Shown one piece after another: positions 24,669 through 36,727 of a stretch of 64,000 nucleotides of DNA (the stretch's first letter is position 1; every line of letters begins with the position of its first letter). Below the pieces are notes generated by a model that made no database searches, had not been told where the DNA came from, and was given only the letters and a program-made list of their open reading frames with translations. A program made the translations under genes and the position numbers. Origin of the DNA: Byssochlamys sp. IMV 00236 (lineage: Eukaryota; Ascomycota; Eurotiomycetes; Eurotiales; Thermoascaceae); the NCBI GenBank assembly GCA_001931875.2, contig MSJH02000745.1, forward strand, positions 122,556 through 186,555, read 5' to 3'.

Positions 24669-26020
24669 AGACTTTGTACCAACCGACTGTCGAGGTTCTG
24701 ATGGCTCGTCTCCTATGATTAAGGCGCAGTCCTCGTGCATTTTTGCAGGTTTCGCTTTGTTTACTTATTAAGACTGCTATTCGTCCCTTTGCTTCTTCTT
24801 ATGTCATTGAATGCCAAGCATAATACTGTAATACGAGTCCCTTTTCCCGTCTCCACGCTGTCGGACGAATATGCGGTGATTCTCTCGAACCGATGTCGAT
24901 CTCACGAAAATGATTGCTAGTACACTCAGTCGCGCCTCCGTTTGCTCCCACTTTTCCTGTTTTAAAAGTAGGGCGAGCTGGGGAGTCCGCTTCTATCTTG
25001 GGGCGGCGTCGGTCGGTGTACCTCCCTGCCTAGTGATCATTAACGGTGGAAAGAAGGCGACATGCAATCAAACGGCTGATGTTCTTGTTCTGTGCTCTTT
25101 TTTTCATTGACATCCTGGACCTAGAATCACGCGCACGAGTTTGAAAAAGTCGTAATGTTGTTAGATATGCCGAGACGATCTCGAGAATACGAGAATCAAC
25201 TCTGTCTCGTCCACAGTTCACTAGATACTGTCATCGGGATCCTCCCATGTCTATAAAAAAATGAAAGGCGTGTGTAGCTAATGCAGATTTACTCCGCTCT
25301 TGTGGAAGCATCTACAATTTCTGTTGCACTGCAAGACACGTTGAATCAAGTGTTTGTATACGTGGCACAAATAGAGTATAGTCCAGCTATCTCCAGTAAA
25401 AAAACTCCTTTTTTTTTTTTTCTCAGTGTCCACGGCTACTCTTGACCGGTCGAGTTACTGTCATCTATTTCATGTGGGGGACGGGACTTAGATCAACCAG
25501 CTCGAGCACAGGCCAGGTACCCTGAACAGAGTGTGTGTGGCATGCAGCAGCCCGAGACAGTGGAAAAATAATATGTCGGGGGTGTTAAAAGTAGGATTCT
25601 AGAATCATCTTGCTATATAAAATCAGAAGCAATATCAGTGATTCCCTTGTTGTTGAATACAGTAAAGACCGGGGGTCCCAGTTCATTCCGGCGGTCTGGT
25701 AGTCGGCCTTTGCATCTAAGTGTCTTCCTGGGGCGCCTCCCGGAGCTGTTCAGGGGTCGCGGCCCGCTAATGGCCAGCTTTTAAGGTCCGTCCAGCGTTT
25801 CACCCGACCTCCAGAATTAAGACCAGCCTACTTCCCAAACTTTTGGACGGTGACCAGAAGGAAGGGTACCGTTTCTCCATCCGCATTCACCACCTGCATC
25901 CAGATTTCCTCCTCGGACTCCCTAAATGCTAGGTAGAGCAGCCAGGTGTACGATACTGGCGGCCTCGAATACCTGCAAGCCTGACGGCGTCCTCGAGTCG
26001 AGAGAGTCGGCAACGTAACG
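24669..26020. other. Intergenic region, nap1 to myosin V
   Basis: About 1.35 kb containing the nap1 3' UTR and the myosin promoter. A T13 run is at about 25410. Short frames on both strands lack any family signal. No RNA gene recognised. Confidence 0.5.
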
Positions 26021-29000
26021 ATGGCGACCAGCTACGATGTCGGAACAAGGGCGTGGCAGCCCGACCCTACGGAAGGATGGGTTGCTTCCGAGGTCAAGGA
26101 GAAGTTGGTGGAGGGGGATAAGGTGAAGCTCGTCTTTGAGTTGGCAAACGGAGAGGTAAGTTGATGCCACGAGTCTCATCTCGTCTACGGTTCTATCCCT
26201 GCTGTACCAGGATATCAAGCTGACAGAGCTACCTCTTTTCGTAGTCAAAAACGATCGAGACGACGCAAGAAGAGTTACAGGTCGACAATAACCCCAAGCT
26301 ACCACCACTGATGAATCCGACGATACTCGAAGCAAGCGAGGATCTTACAAATCTGTCACACTTGAACGAACCTGCTGGTATGTAGGATGCTTGGGGATCA
26401 AACCGGAGGTGCATGCGTTGACAATCCTCAAGTTCTGCAGGCTATAAAACTCCGTTACGTTCAAAAAGAGATATATACATACAGTGGTATAGTTTTGATT
26501 GCCACGAATCCTTTTGCGCGGGTCGACTCCCTGTACGTTCCGCAGATGGTTCAGGTGTATGCTGGGAAACATCGTGCCTCGCAGGCACCGCATCTGTTTG
26601 CTATTGCCGAAGAAGCCTTTGCGTAAGTGCCTCCCGCAAATTCTTGCCCTTGATGCCACTGACACTGTTAAGGGACATGCTGCGAGATGCCAAGAACCAA
26701 ACCATCGTAGTATCTGGTGAATCCGGTGCTGGAAAGACCGTTAGTGCCAAATATATTATGCGATACTTCGCAACGCGCGAATCCGCGGATCAGCCGGGCA
26801 AGTATACGCAAGGCAGGGCCGACGCCATTAGTGAGACGGAGGAACAAATTCTAGCGACGAATCCGGTAATGGAAGCTTTTGGAAACGCGAAGACGACACG
26901 AAATGACAACTCGTCACGATTCGGAAAATACATTGAGATTATGTTTGACTCCAAGACGAACATTATCGGTGCGAAGATCAGGACTTACCTCCTGGAACGG
27001 TCGAGACTGGTATTCCAGCCTCTCAAAGAGCGCAATTACCATATTTTCTATCAGCTTGTTGCTGGTGCAACCGACTCTGAACGACAGGAACTTGGTCTCG
27101 CCTCCGTAGAAGAGTTCGATTACTTGAATCAAGGCGGCACTCCAACTATCGATGGCGTTGATGATAAAGCCGAGTTTGATGCCACTCGGAAGTCTCTCGG
27201 CACTATAGGTGTAGCAGAGCCAACTCAAGCTGACATATTCCGGGTTCTTGCTGCATTGCTGCACTTGGGAAATGTCAAGATCACGGCTACCCGAACGGAT
27301 TCACAATTATCGGCAACAGAACCATCGCTCGTGCGAGCCTGTGAGATGCTCGGAATCAATGCCAACGAGTTTGCAAAGTGGATAGTCAAGAAGCAACTGA
27401 TCACAAGGGGAGAGAAAATCACCTCGAACCTTACTCAACAGCAGGCGATTGTCGTACGAGACTCCGTTGCCAAGTTCATCTACTCCAGCTTGTTTGACTG
27501 GCTTGTTGATACAATCAATAGGGGCCTTGCTAGGGAAGAAGTCCTGAGCAGGGTACAGTCGTTTATTGGTGTTCTCGATATTTACGGATTCGAACATTTC
27601 GCGAAGAACTCATTCGAACAGTTTTGCATCAACTATGCCAATGAGAAACTACAGCAGGAGTTCAACCAGCACGTGTTTAAGCTCGAGCAAGAGGAATATG
27701 TCCGAGAAGAGATCGATTGGACCTTCATTGATTTCTCTGACAACCAGCCTTGTATCGATTTGATTGAAGGGAAGCTTGGAATCTTGGCTCTATTGGATGA
27801 GGAATCCCGACTGCCAATGGGCTCTGACGATCAGTTCGTCACCAAGCTCCATCATAACTTTGCTGCGGACAAGCAAAAGTTCTACAAAAAGCCCCGATTC
27901 GGAAAGTCCGCATTTACCGTTTGCCACTATGCGGTGGATGTGACTTACGAATCCGATGGGTTTATTGAAAAGAACAGAGACACCGTTCCTGATGAGCACA
28001 TGGAGATCTTGCGGAATTCATCTAACAACTTTGTGAAAGAAATCCTGGATGCTGCCACTGCTGTTCGTGAGAAGGACTCCGCCTCTATTTCGTCCAAGCC
28101 TGTCGCAGCTCCAGGGCGCCGGATCGGTGTGGCCGTGAACCGCAAGCCCACCTTGGGAGGTATATTCAAGTCCTCTCTCATCGAGCTCATGAACACCATC
28201 AACTCGACAGATGTCCACTACATCCGTTGTATCAAGCCTAATGAAGCCAAGGAGGCCTGGAAGTTTGAAGGACCCATGGTTCTCAGTCAGTTGCGAGCCT
28301 GCGGTGTCTTGGAGACAGTCAGGATCAGTACCGCTGGATATCCAACTCGGTGGACGTACGAGGAGTTTGCTCTCCGCTACTACATGCTTTGTCACTCGTC
28401 GCAGTGGACGTCTGAAATCAAGAAAATGTGCCATGCCATCCTGCAAAAGGCCCTTGGGGATCCCAGCCAGCAGAAACAGGATAAATACCAACTTGGTCTG
28501 ACGAAGATTTTCTTCCGTGCAGGTATGCTGGCTTTTCTGGAAAATCTGCGAACTTCTCGCCTGAACGGTGCTGCAATCATGATCCAGAAAAATCTGAAGG
28601 CCAAATACTACCGACGGAGATATCTCGAAGCGCGGAACTCTGTCCTTTATACCCAGGCTTTGATCAGAGGTTTCCTGTCCAGGCAACATGCTCAGGAAGC
28701 AAGGAAAATCAAGGCCGCAACGACCATCCAACGGGTTTGGAGAGGTCATAAGCAGAGAACGAAGTACAATGAGATCCGCAAGAATGTGATCCTGTTTGAA
28801 TCGCTGGCAAAGGGCTACCTCTGTCGCCGGAATATCATGGACAGCATACTTGGAAATGCTGCCGTAACGATTCAGCGTGCCTTCCGCAGGTGGCGTTCGA
28901 TGCGCAACTGGCGGCAATACCGCCACAAGGTTGTCATTGTCCAAAATCTGTGGAGAGGTAAACAGGCCAGGAAGCAGTACAAGAAGTTCCGTGAGGAAGC

Positions 29001-31098
29001 AAGAGACCTCAAGCAGATCTCATATAAGCTTGAGAACAAGGTTGTGGAGTTGACACAGAACCTTGGAACATTGAAACGCGAAAACAAGACCCTGGTTTCC
29101 CAGCTCGAGAATTACGAGAGTCAGCTGAAGTCATGGCGAAGCCGACACAATGCTCTCGAAAATCGTTCTAAGGAACTCCAGGCTGAAGCCAATCAAGCTG
29201 GTATTAACGCGGCACGTCTCACAGCCATGGAAGACGACATGAACAAGCTTCAGCAAAACCACACGGATGCTCTTGGGACTATCAAGCGACTTCAGGAAGA
29301 AGAGAGAATCTCAAGGGAATCGATTCGTGAGGCCAATGCTGAACTAGAGAGGCTGAAACAGCTAAACACTGAGAACGAAAATGAAAAGGCCTCTCTCCGT
29401 CAGCAGATTTCAGAGCTCCAAGAACAGCTAGAGATTGCTAAGAAGTCTGTTGTGACAAACGGGGTGAACGGAGACGCACACAACGGAAATGGTATGCAAC
29501 CTCCGGCAAGCGGACTAATCAATCTGGTGTCTTCCAAGAAACCGAAGCCCAAGCGACGCAGTGCTGGGGAGAAGATCGATATTGAGCGGTTTAGCGGGGC
29601 TTACAACCCTAGGCCGGTGTCCATGGCTGTTCCAGGCGCCATTAGTGCCCGCCAGCCTCTCTCTCCTGGCCTAGATTCCGTTGAGGTTGAGCTAGAGAAT
29701 CTCTTGTCAGAGGAAGATGAGCTCAATGAAGAGGTTGCAATGGGTCTGATCAAGAACCTAAAGATTCCGGCCCCTGGAACCAATCCTCCGCCGACCGAGA
29801 AGGAAGTCTTGTTCCCGGCGTACCTTATCAACCTCGTCACATCCGAGATGTGGAACAACGGCTTCGTCAAGGAATCCGAGCGATTCCTTGCGAACGTGAT
29901 GCAGTCTATCCAGCAAGAGGTTATGCAGCACGAAGGGGACGATGCCATCAACCCGGGCGCTTTCTGGCTTTCAAACGTTCATGAGATGCTCTCCTTTGTA
30001 TTCTTGGCTGAAGACTGGTACGAAGCTCAGAAGACTGACAACTATGAGTATGACCGTCTGCTGGAGATTGTCAAACATGACTTGGAAAGTCTTGAATTTA
30101 ACATTTATCATACCTGGATGAAAGTTTTGAAGAAGAAGCTGTATAAGATGATTGTCCCTGCCATCATCGAGTCACAGTCTCTTCCGGGCTTCGTTACGAG
30201 TGAAACAAACCGTTTCCTCGGCAAGCTTCTGCCTTCCAACAACACGCCTGCATACAGCATGGATAACCTCCTCAGTCTGCTGAACGGTGTTTTCAAGGCT
30301 ATGAAGGCGTACTATCTGGAAGACACTATCATCACCCAGACAGTGACGGAGCTTCTTCGTCTGGTTGGTGTAACAGCCTTCAATGACCTCCTGATGCGGA
30401 GAAACTTCCTGTCTTGGAAGCGTGGTCTCCAGATCAACTACAACATCACTCGAATCGAGGAGTGGTGCAAGAGCCACGACATGCCTGAAGGAACTTTACA
30501 GCTAGAGCACTTGATGGTCAGTATTGCGATATTACGGCTCCCTGTAACATTCAAGATCTCATTTCTAACGATAAACAGCAAGCGACGAAACTCCTCCAGC
30601 TCAAGAAGGCAACATTGAACGACATCGAAATTATCCAGGACATCTGTTGGATGTAAGTTCTCTCCATGGTGCTCCACGATAGCTTTCGTTTGATACCTGA
30701 GGCTGACACGTATTATACAGGCTTTCTCCCAACCAGATTCAGAAGCTCCTTAACCAGTACCTTGTAGCAGACTACGAACAGCCCATCAATGGCGAGATCA
30801 TGAAGGCAGTAGCGTCACGTGTGACTGAAAAGAGTGACGTACTCCTTCTGACAGCCGTTGATATGGAGGACAGTGGTCCCTACGAGATTGCTGAACCACG
30901 CGTCATTACTGCGCTGGAGACATACACACCATCTTGTAAGTCAGCCTACGAGAAATATATAGCCTTTCTGTCTACTAACGGGTCGCAGGGCTCCAAACAC
31001 CTCGGCTGAAGCGCCTTGCGGAAATCGTGTCCGCCCAGGCAATGGCCCAGCAAGAGAAGCTCGACATGGCAGAGAACGGTGGATACACTTCCGATTAA
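26021..31098 (+). CDS. myoE: Class V myosin heavy chain
   Basis: Actin motor that carries secretory vesicles and organelles to the hyphal tip. Seven exons (26021-26155, 26245-26377, 26433-26622, 26673-30516, 30579-30652, 30721-30935, 30989-31098) give 1566 residues. In order: an SH3-like N-terminus (GTRAWQPDPTEGWVASEVKE), the motor with P-loop GESGAGKT (168-175), SSRFGKYIEI and IGVLDIYGFE, about six IQ motifs between roughly 770 and 900 (for example ATTIQRVWRGHKQRTKY, AVTIQRAFRRWRSMRNW), a coiled coil to about 1080, a low-complexity linker, and the globular DIL cargo domain. The three introns at the start and three at the end flank one long 3844-nt exon. The first acceptor was set at GTAG 26244. 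An alternative CAG at 26210 would add a segment that does not resemble relatives. Confidence 0.97.
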
Positions 31099-31712
31099 AC
31101 TACTTTGGTGAAGCTTGGACTTCGTTACATATCCGTCAGGTACGAATGAATTTAGATGATCAATGCTGGTGATTTTTTGTAGCCTTAGCATCTGAAGAAG
31201 TTATTCATTTCACACAATATTGGGTATGACTAATGTAATGATATATACGATCACATACTTCAGAGAAGGGATCTCCTGCTCTATCTTTTTGATGATGCTG
31301 AATGATACGTAATGTAGTCGAAGTAGATATTCATTATTTTAAGCATTAGTATCCTTACGTACTGTATATATCCCAATTATTCGCGTGCTGGCCGCCATGA
31401 GAAACAGATAATTGCGCATAGATTCGAGGGTAATTCTGAAGAAGCACGATAGATAACTAGTCCATGTCTCATACCATATATCAAGCCTGCCCTCATAAAT
31501 TTTCAAATAAGTCATGCCCGTCCAATTCGTTTTTGCGGAGTAGTAGTTACCCACGCAGTGCAAAAGAAAGTGGAGATAAAATCAATTCGGAACTTTTCTT
31601 CATCCGTACTCCGCCTCCTTGCTATCACCCACGCCTTCGAAGAAGTTAGTTAAATCAGAAGAATCTCGTGATATTAGCCCCAACGCATATAGACCAAACG
31701 ATTATATTCATA
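31099..31712. other. Intergenic region, myosin V to ITPase
   Basis: About 610 bp, AT-rich, holding the myosin 3' UTR and the ITPase promoter. No gene seen. Confidence 0.5.
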
Positions 31713-32779
31713 ATGGCTTCTTCTTCCATTAAAACGCTGAACTTCATTACCGGAAACAAAAATAAACTGGCAGAAGTGAAAGCCATTCTTGGCGACACTG
31801 TGGAACTTCAGAACAAGGCTATCGATCTCCCTGAGATTCAGGGGACGTCGGAACAAATTGCAAAGGAGAAATGTCGTCGTGCTGCTGAAATAGTAAGTTA
31901 GTTGGTTAGTTTTTGGGGTGGTTTTTTTTTTTTTTTTGGATTATTGAAATGAGGTGTGCGCAACAAATGTTCGCATTTGGATGTGCTTTTTCCTTTTTGG
32001 ATATGGGGTTTACTATTTTATTGTTTTAGTTGGGGATGGGTTTGTCTTTTTTTTTACTTCTCTTTTTATTTATATATATAAATGCTTACATGGATTCGAA
32101 TACGTCAAAGATAGGTGGACCTGTCCTAACAGAGGATACTGCTCTTGAATTTCATGCTCTCAAAGGCCTCCCGGGCCCTTACATGTATATTATTACCCTT
32201 CCTTATGATTGAAGAAAACAGAAAAGTATAGTGCGCTAACTTTTGAGAAGCAAATGGTTTCTGGAATCGCTTGGCCATGAAGGGTTGAACAAGATGCTTG
32301 ACCCCTACGAGGACAGGACTGGTGAAGCCGTGTGCACATTCGCCTTTTCCAGTGGACCTGGTGCAGAGCCCATCCTCTTCCAGGGACGGACACAGGTCTG
32401 AAGAGCCAGGAACTCCAGTGGTATAATGAGTGCAGCCATAGCTGATATGTTCCGATCATAGGGTCAAATCGTACGCCCCCGCGGCCCAGCCAACTTCGGT
32501 ACGTATTTGGATCCATGCGAAAAGCAAGAAAAGCAGCAGCAGCAAGAATGTCCCTTCAGACTGACTGACATCTACTCTTCAGGCTGGGATCCTATCTTCG
32601 AATACGAGGGTAAAACGTATGCGGAGATGGAGAAACAGGAGAAGGTAAGCCATGCCAACACATCATTTTGCGAAGCCGTCCCCGCGATCGCTGACCCATT
32701 TGTCCCGCAGAATCAGGTTTCTCATCGCTATAAGGCGTTGTTGAAACTGAAGGAATGGCTCGCAGAGACCAAGGCCTGA
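31713..32779 (+). CDS. HAM1: Inosine triphosphate pyrophosphatase (Ham1 family)
   Basis: Hydrolyses ITP, dITP and XTP to monophosphates, keeping deaminated purines out of nucleic acids. Six exons (31713-31892, 32111-32184, 32251-32395, 32462-32498, 32583-32644, 32711-32779) encode 188 residues, the standard length. Family motifs are [12 protein letters not shown] at the N-terminus, [49 protein letters not shown] (ending on the active-site GWDP) and the C-terminal [14 protein letters not shown]. The first intron is long (218 nt) and contains T16 at 31922-31937. Another exon is only 37 nt. The second acceptor (GAGAAG at 32250) is atypical but is the only one restoring IKWF. Confidence 0.95.
31922..31937 (+). 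repeat. T16 homopolymer in an intron
   Basis: Run of 16 T within intron 1 of the ITPase gene, followed by a T-rich stretch to about 32090. Confidence 0.8.
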
Positions 32780-32866
32780 GCGCGAGATTGTGATAGATGT
32801 CGTTTAGATCCGGAAAGGAAACCCAGCGGCTGTCCGTTATGAGAAAAGAAAATAGAAGACCCCCAT

Positions 32867-33601
32867 TCAATCCGCATTCTCTGCCCGCGACGCCTTCCAA
32901 GCTTCTAGCCATGCAACTATCCTTGCGCAATTACTGTCAACGTCGTCGTTCTTCTCGCTTGTCAGTTCGACGACAATCTCCTCATCGTAAGCTTCTCTGG
33001 CTTCCTCCAGGAGTAGTCCGAATATTTCAGCGTCCAGGTTCTCTTGTAGCTTGTCGTCTCCGTATCCTCTGTGGCACCACGCACACCATGGTTAGAACGA
33101 TATCAATTGAAAGCTAAGTAGGAACCGTGATTACCTTGCAGAGAGACGATCATGAAAAATGGAAGTAGAAGGACACCGCAAAACGACCACAAGGTCAATC
33201 CACGATTTGGGGAAGAGATCGCACGCATGCCAATCTATTAGATATCCACCCTGGAGCACCTCATCCTCGATCGCATCGAGAAGCTACAGCGCCATAAAAG
33301 TCAGTCAAATCCTCCAGCCGCAAGCACGGTACATATTATCCAAGTCCTTCCATGAGAGACTTGGCGGGGTAGCGCAGCCGCCCTCGACAGAGACGCCTAT
33401 GTATATTCCATTCCATACCTTATCCTCATCCACAATCCAACTTTTGCGCTCTTCATCATATCCATCGTAGCATTCTCTGTCCTTGGCGACCTGGTTAATC
33501 GACAGATGCCGCAATCCGGTTTCTTGAGCGAGCTGTTCGCAATGCACGGTCTTTCCAACGCCCGGCGTGCCGGTGATGATCACATTGGGGGATTTTCTCA
33601 T
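32867..33601 (-). CDS. FAP7: Adenylate-kinase-like ribosome factor Fap7 (AK6)
   Basis: NTPase required for the final cleavage of 20S pre-rRNA to 18S during 40S maturation; binds uS11 (Rps14). Exons 33601-33419, 33283-33135 and 33068-32867 give 177 residues. Walker A is GTPGVGKT at residues 11-18. NINQVAKD-like SINQVAKD, ERKSWIVDEDKLLDAIEDEV and the LID/P-loop partner VVVLRCPSTSIFHDRL are visible, as is the C-terminal acidic-helical segment EEAREAYDEEIVVEL. The first intron is 135 nt, longer than average. The gene faces the ITPase gene tail to tail with 87 bp between stop codons. Confidence 0.95.
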
Positions 33602-34030
33602 GATTTCCGGTTATATTATGAATTTCTGGGAAAGACGACTTCGAGCGGGAAAAGGGCCTGGTAATATCGACAGGTTCGTCGTGAGATTAGCTGGATCGTG
33701 CGCGTTTGGAGATCTTGAAAATTTCCGGCGCATTAATCGGCGGCGCGGGTTAGTCTCAAAAACTCCGCGGGATTGTAGATTTGCATGGTGGGGTTGCTGC
33801 GCGGGCCGAATGCTGGAGGAACGTTTAATACAGGCAACACCCCTCAAAAGTTTCAAGTTTGTACTGTATATTCGAATGCTCGTAATCTCATACATGCTGG
33901 TCATTATCGCTCTAACCTAATGAATGCCATATCGAGATTTACACGATTAGATAATACTGGACAGATTAGTTAACTAGTTATCGCCTGTATGCCCCAAAGT
34001 GTCTGTCTAATAAACTCCAAAACCAATATT
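33602..34030. other. Intergenic region between FAP7 and the C78 protease gene
   Basis: About 430 bp holding the FAP7 promoter and the 3' UTR of the neighbouring gene (both on the minus strand). No gene seen. Confidence 0.5.
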
Positions 34031-35681
34031 TTATTTATTCACCGACTCATCTATTGGCGATAATCTATGCAAAACAGTTAGTGTTGATTCAACCTGAAAA
34101 CAAGGAAAGGTGACAGACTTGAGGGTCTCAAACGCTTTGAACTTCCGTAAATAAGATGTACCTCTCCGATAAGCTCTCATCAACCGTGCAGGGTTCGCTG
34201 AGGGCCTGACTGAGGTGCCGATGAGCCTCTGAATCGCAGGAGACGTCCTAAACATAGGATCGAACACCAGCAAATTTGCGGTGCCATCCTCCCGAACCTC
34301 AAAACCAATGATGGTCAAAGAATGCCCTTTTGAAGTATTAATGCCATTGGTCTATCCAAAGAGAAAGGTTCTTACCAGGATGCTGGAGATATATGGGTGG
34401 TAGATCGGTCTTGAGGACTTTGTCGTTTCCTTCCAGCGAGACACCCTGCCGAAAATATTCTGCCACATTGATGAGAAGAGCATCGTAGGCTCGTAATTGC
34501 TTCGTTTCATGAAAAGCGTTGGCTTCGCATCTATACACACTTTTGTTAACTCTGTCGACAACAATACATATTCTGCACTTACTTGATCCCGAGACTCTGG
34601 AATAGAGCTTGTGCCTGCATAGCGTTAGAAAGATGGGTTCAAGAATTGGGTGGCTATCGACTTGATTCACCTCTGGGGTACCTATGTACTTCCTCGTCCC
34701 TCTGATACCGCCTGTCTCGACCCTCCCGCTGCTGTTGAACCCCATATCCCATGCCTGTTCAATCAGGTCCTGGAGCCTGAGAATCGTCGGTAGCCTTCCT
34801 GGGAAGTGTTCGTGGCCTGGCCTTTTGGCGTCTTGGATATGCGAAATAAGCATTTGGATATTCCTGTAACCGCAAAACCCGCCCTCCATCCGCATCTTGA
34901 AGACGTGCCGCACCTTTTCGCTGCAGAAGAAAGCGCGCTGGACAGACTGGTCTTGTTGGCAGAGCTGTATAAGGACAGGAACAACACCTGCGGTCTCATT
35001 CTCGATGGCCTCATGCCGTTCAAGCATGCCATTCGAGCCGATACGGTTTATCCGAATAATATTTGCACCATTCTCTAGCATCTTACGAAGCCACGAGGGC
35101 ATCTGCTTCTCGTGAGCATGGGGGCCCAGTTCTGCACGCTACAAGCCTAATCAGCAATGTGTACATGCGTGGTATCGGGGCAATAGCAGTACCCCTAATC
35201 TTTTTGCATTTCCACCGTGGACTGTCGAGAGTGATGTATTTTCGTGATATCCCTGCTTTCCGCTGGGCCCCTGATGATGGCGGTCTTTGGAGAGCCCTTT
35301 GTGTAGACGCAAAGAAGACCCCCCATCGGAATGCTCAATAGCTCTATCGAAATCGTCTTGATATTCCGCGGGCGTCTCTTCCAATTGCCTCACCTCTGCC
35401 TCCTCGTCTTCGAAAGCTATATCTTCAGCAACATGAAGATTTAGGTGACTTGGGAGATCTGTAGCCAAAACAACTTCGCCGCAACCACGAGGACAGTCGA
35501 TATACTCCCCTGCGCCAGCTTCGCCGTCCAAGGCCTCTGAGCTACCTTCCTGGTCAGCTATGAAGGGAGAATGGCCGTTCTCCGGATGACAGAGTTCGAC
35601 ATGCTGGGCCAAGAAGTAGGCATCGGAATCAGTGAAGCTGCAAAAAGGGCAGGGTAGAGTCTCCGCTTGTCCATGGTCCAT
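34031..35681 (-). CDS. C78 family cysteine protease (ZUFSP/Mug105 type)
   Basis: Peptidase family C78; the animal relative ZUP1 cleaves K63-linked ubiquitin chains and acts in genome stability. Six exons (35681-35193, 35138-34671, 34614-34583, 34530-34376, 34326-34119, 34064-34031) give 461 residues. Two zinc-finger-like motifs occupy the N-terminus: CPFC...HVELCH and CPRGCGE...HLNLH. The catalytic Cys is in GGFCGYRNIQML (C252), the His in GHSLTIIGFE (H383) and the Asp in LLVFDPMF (D404). One exon is only 32 nt. The last intron (34065-34118, 54 nt, CACTAAC branch) is stop-free and a multiple of three, so it could be read through. I removed it on splice-signal strength. Ubiquitin specificity is inferred from relatives. 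Confidence 0.88.
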
Positions 35682-36727
35682 GGCGTTTTTTCTTTTCTTT
35701 TTTTTGCTAAACGAAGCTTTTCCAAGATCGAACGCAATGCAGGCAAATCAGTACCGACGCGGAAAGGAAATCATACGTAGCAGCGGTTTGCTAGTGTATT
35801 TACTGGGGGCGTAGAGTATTAGCCGCTTCGAATGTCGTTAGGACCGCTGAATCATATATATCTATGTCGAATTAGAGGAACGCTTCACCGCACTCAGAAA
35901 AATTAACATTCGGGCTTCACAGCAACTTTGCCACCCAGCATATTCTGGCAGGTGCAAGCAATCCTCACCATCTTAATATTTGATAAAGGGGACTCCGACC
36001 ATGAGAACAAACACACGATGTATGAGCCAGTAATATTGATATCCGGGGTAGAGTCCTCTGTACGTAACTAGGAGCAATAACGGGGATAACGGGGGGTTCT
36101 GGCCTGCGACGCAGAGAGCGGGGAGATGGCGGATGCGATATTAACCAAACCACATGAGGTAATTAATAACTAGTAACCAACTAACTAATAACTAATAATA
36201 ACTAATAATTATTAACTAGGAGGAGATTTCTGACTCCGATTGACTCCACCTCGTACAGGGGGTTATTGTATGGAATTTTCTAAGTACATGTACATTGGGG
36301 AATCATAGGCGTGACAGTGACAGTATATGCCTATTTGCAGTTATGCTACAGCTTTCTGGTTTAATCAATACAAATATCTATAACTGACAGTTGTGCTGCC
36401 TGGAACGAACCAAGATCGAGATGAATAATAATATGACTAGGTAGTATAACTACTAACTATGGTACTGTAGTTAATACGGAACCCACGGGAACCGGACTGG
36501 CCTGGGTTTGGCCACTGGCCGCAGCTCCGAGATCGTTCTCCCGCGGCCAAGAGAAAAAAAAGGTTATTGCAGCTGCGAGTCATCCACGCCTCCGTTGTCG
36601 CAAATTCCTGAACCCGCAAGAATTCACCAACCCCTCTTCCCTCCTCGTGCCGTCAAAGACCTCCAAACAGCGTCAAGTTGAAGATCTCCCAATCTCCAAT
36701 CTCCAGACTGCGCTGCTTGGCCTCAGC
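35682..36727. other. Divergent intergenic region, C78 protease / aspartokinase
   Basis: About 1.05 kb with both promoters. It contains a G-poor AT repeat at 36161-36220 and TGACTCC twice near 36233 and 36240, one base off the Gcn4/CpcA consensus. No gene seen. Confidence 0.5.
36161..36220. repeat. AT-rich direct repeat of ACTAATAA-type units
   Basis: Sixty bases built from AACTA/ACTAATAA units, with only three G, in the aspartokinase promoter region. Low-complexity repeat of unknown role. Confidence 0.75.

Noticed and set aside
28018..28944. 308-codon open frame antisense to myosin V
   Set aside because: Lies wholly opposite a strongly conserved motor domain exon, has no family resemblance, and arises from codon bias on the other strand.
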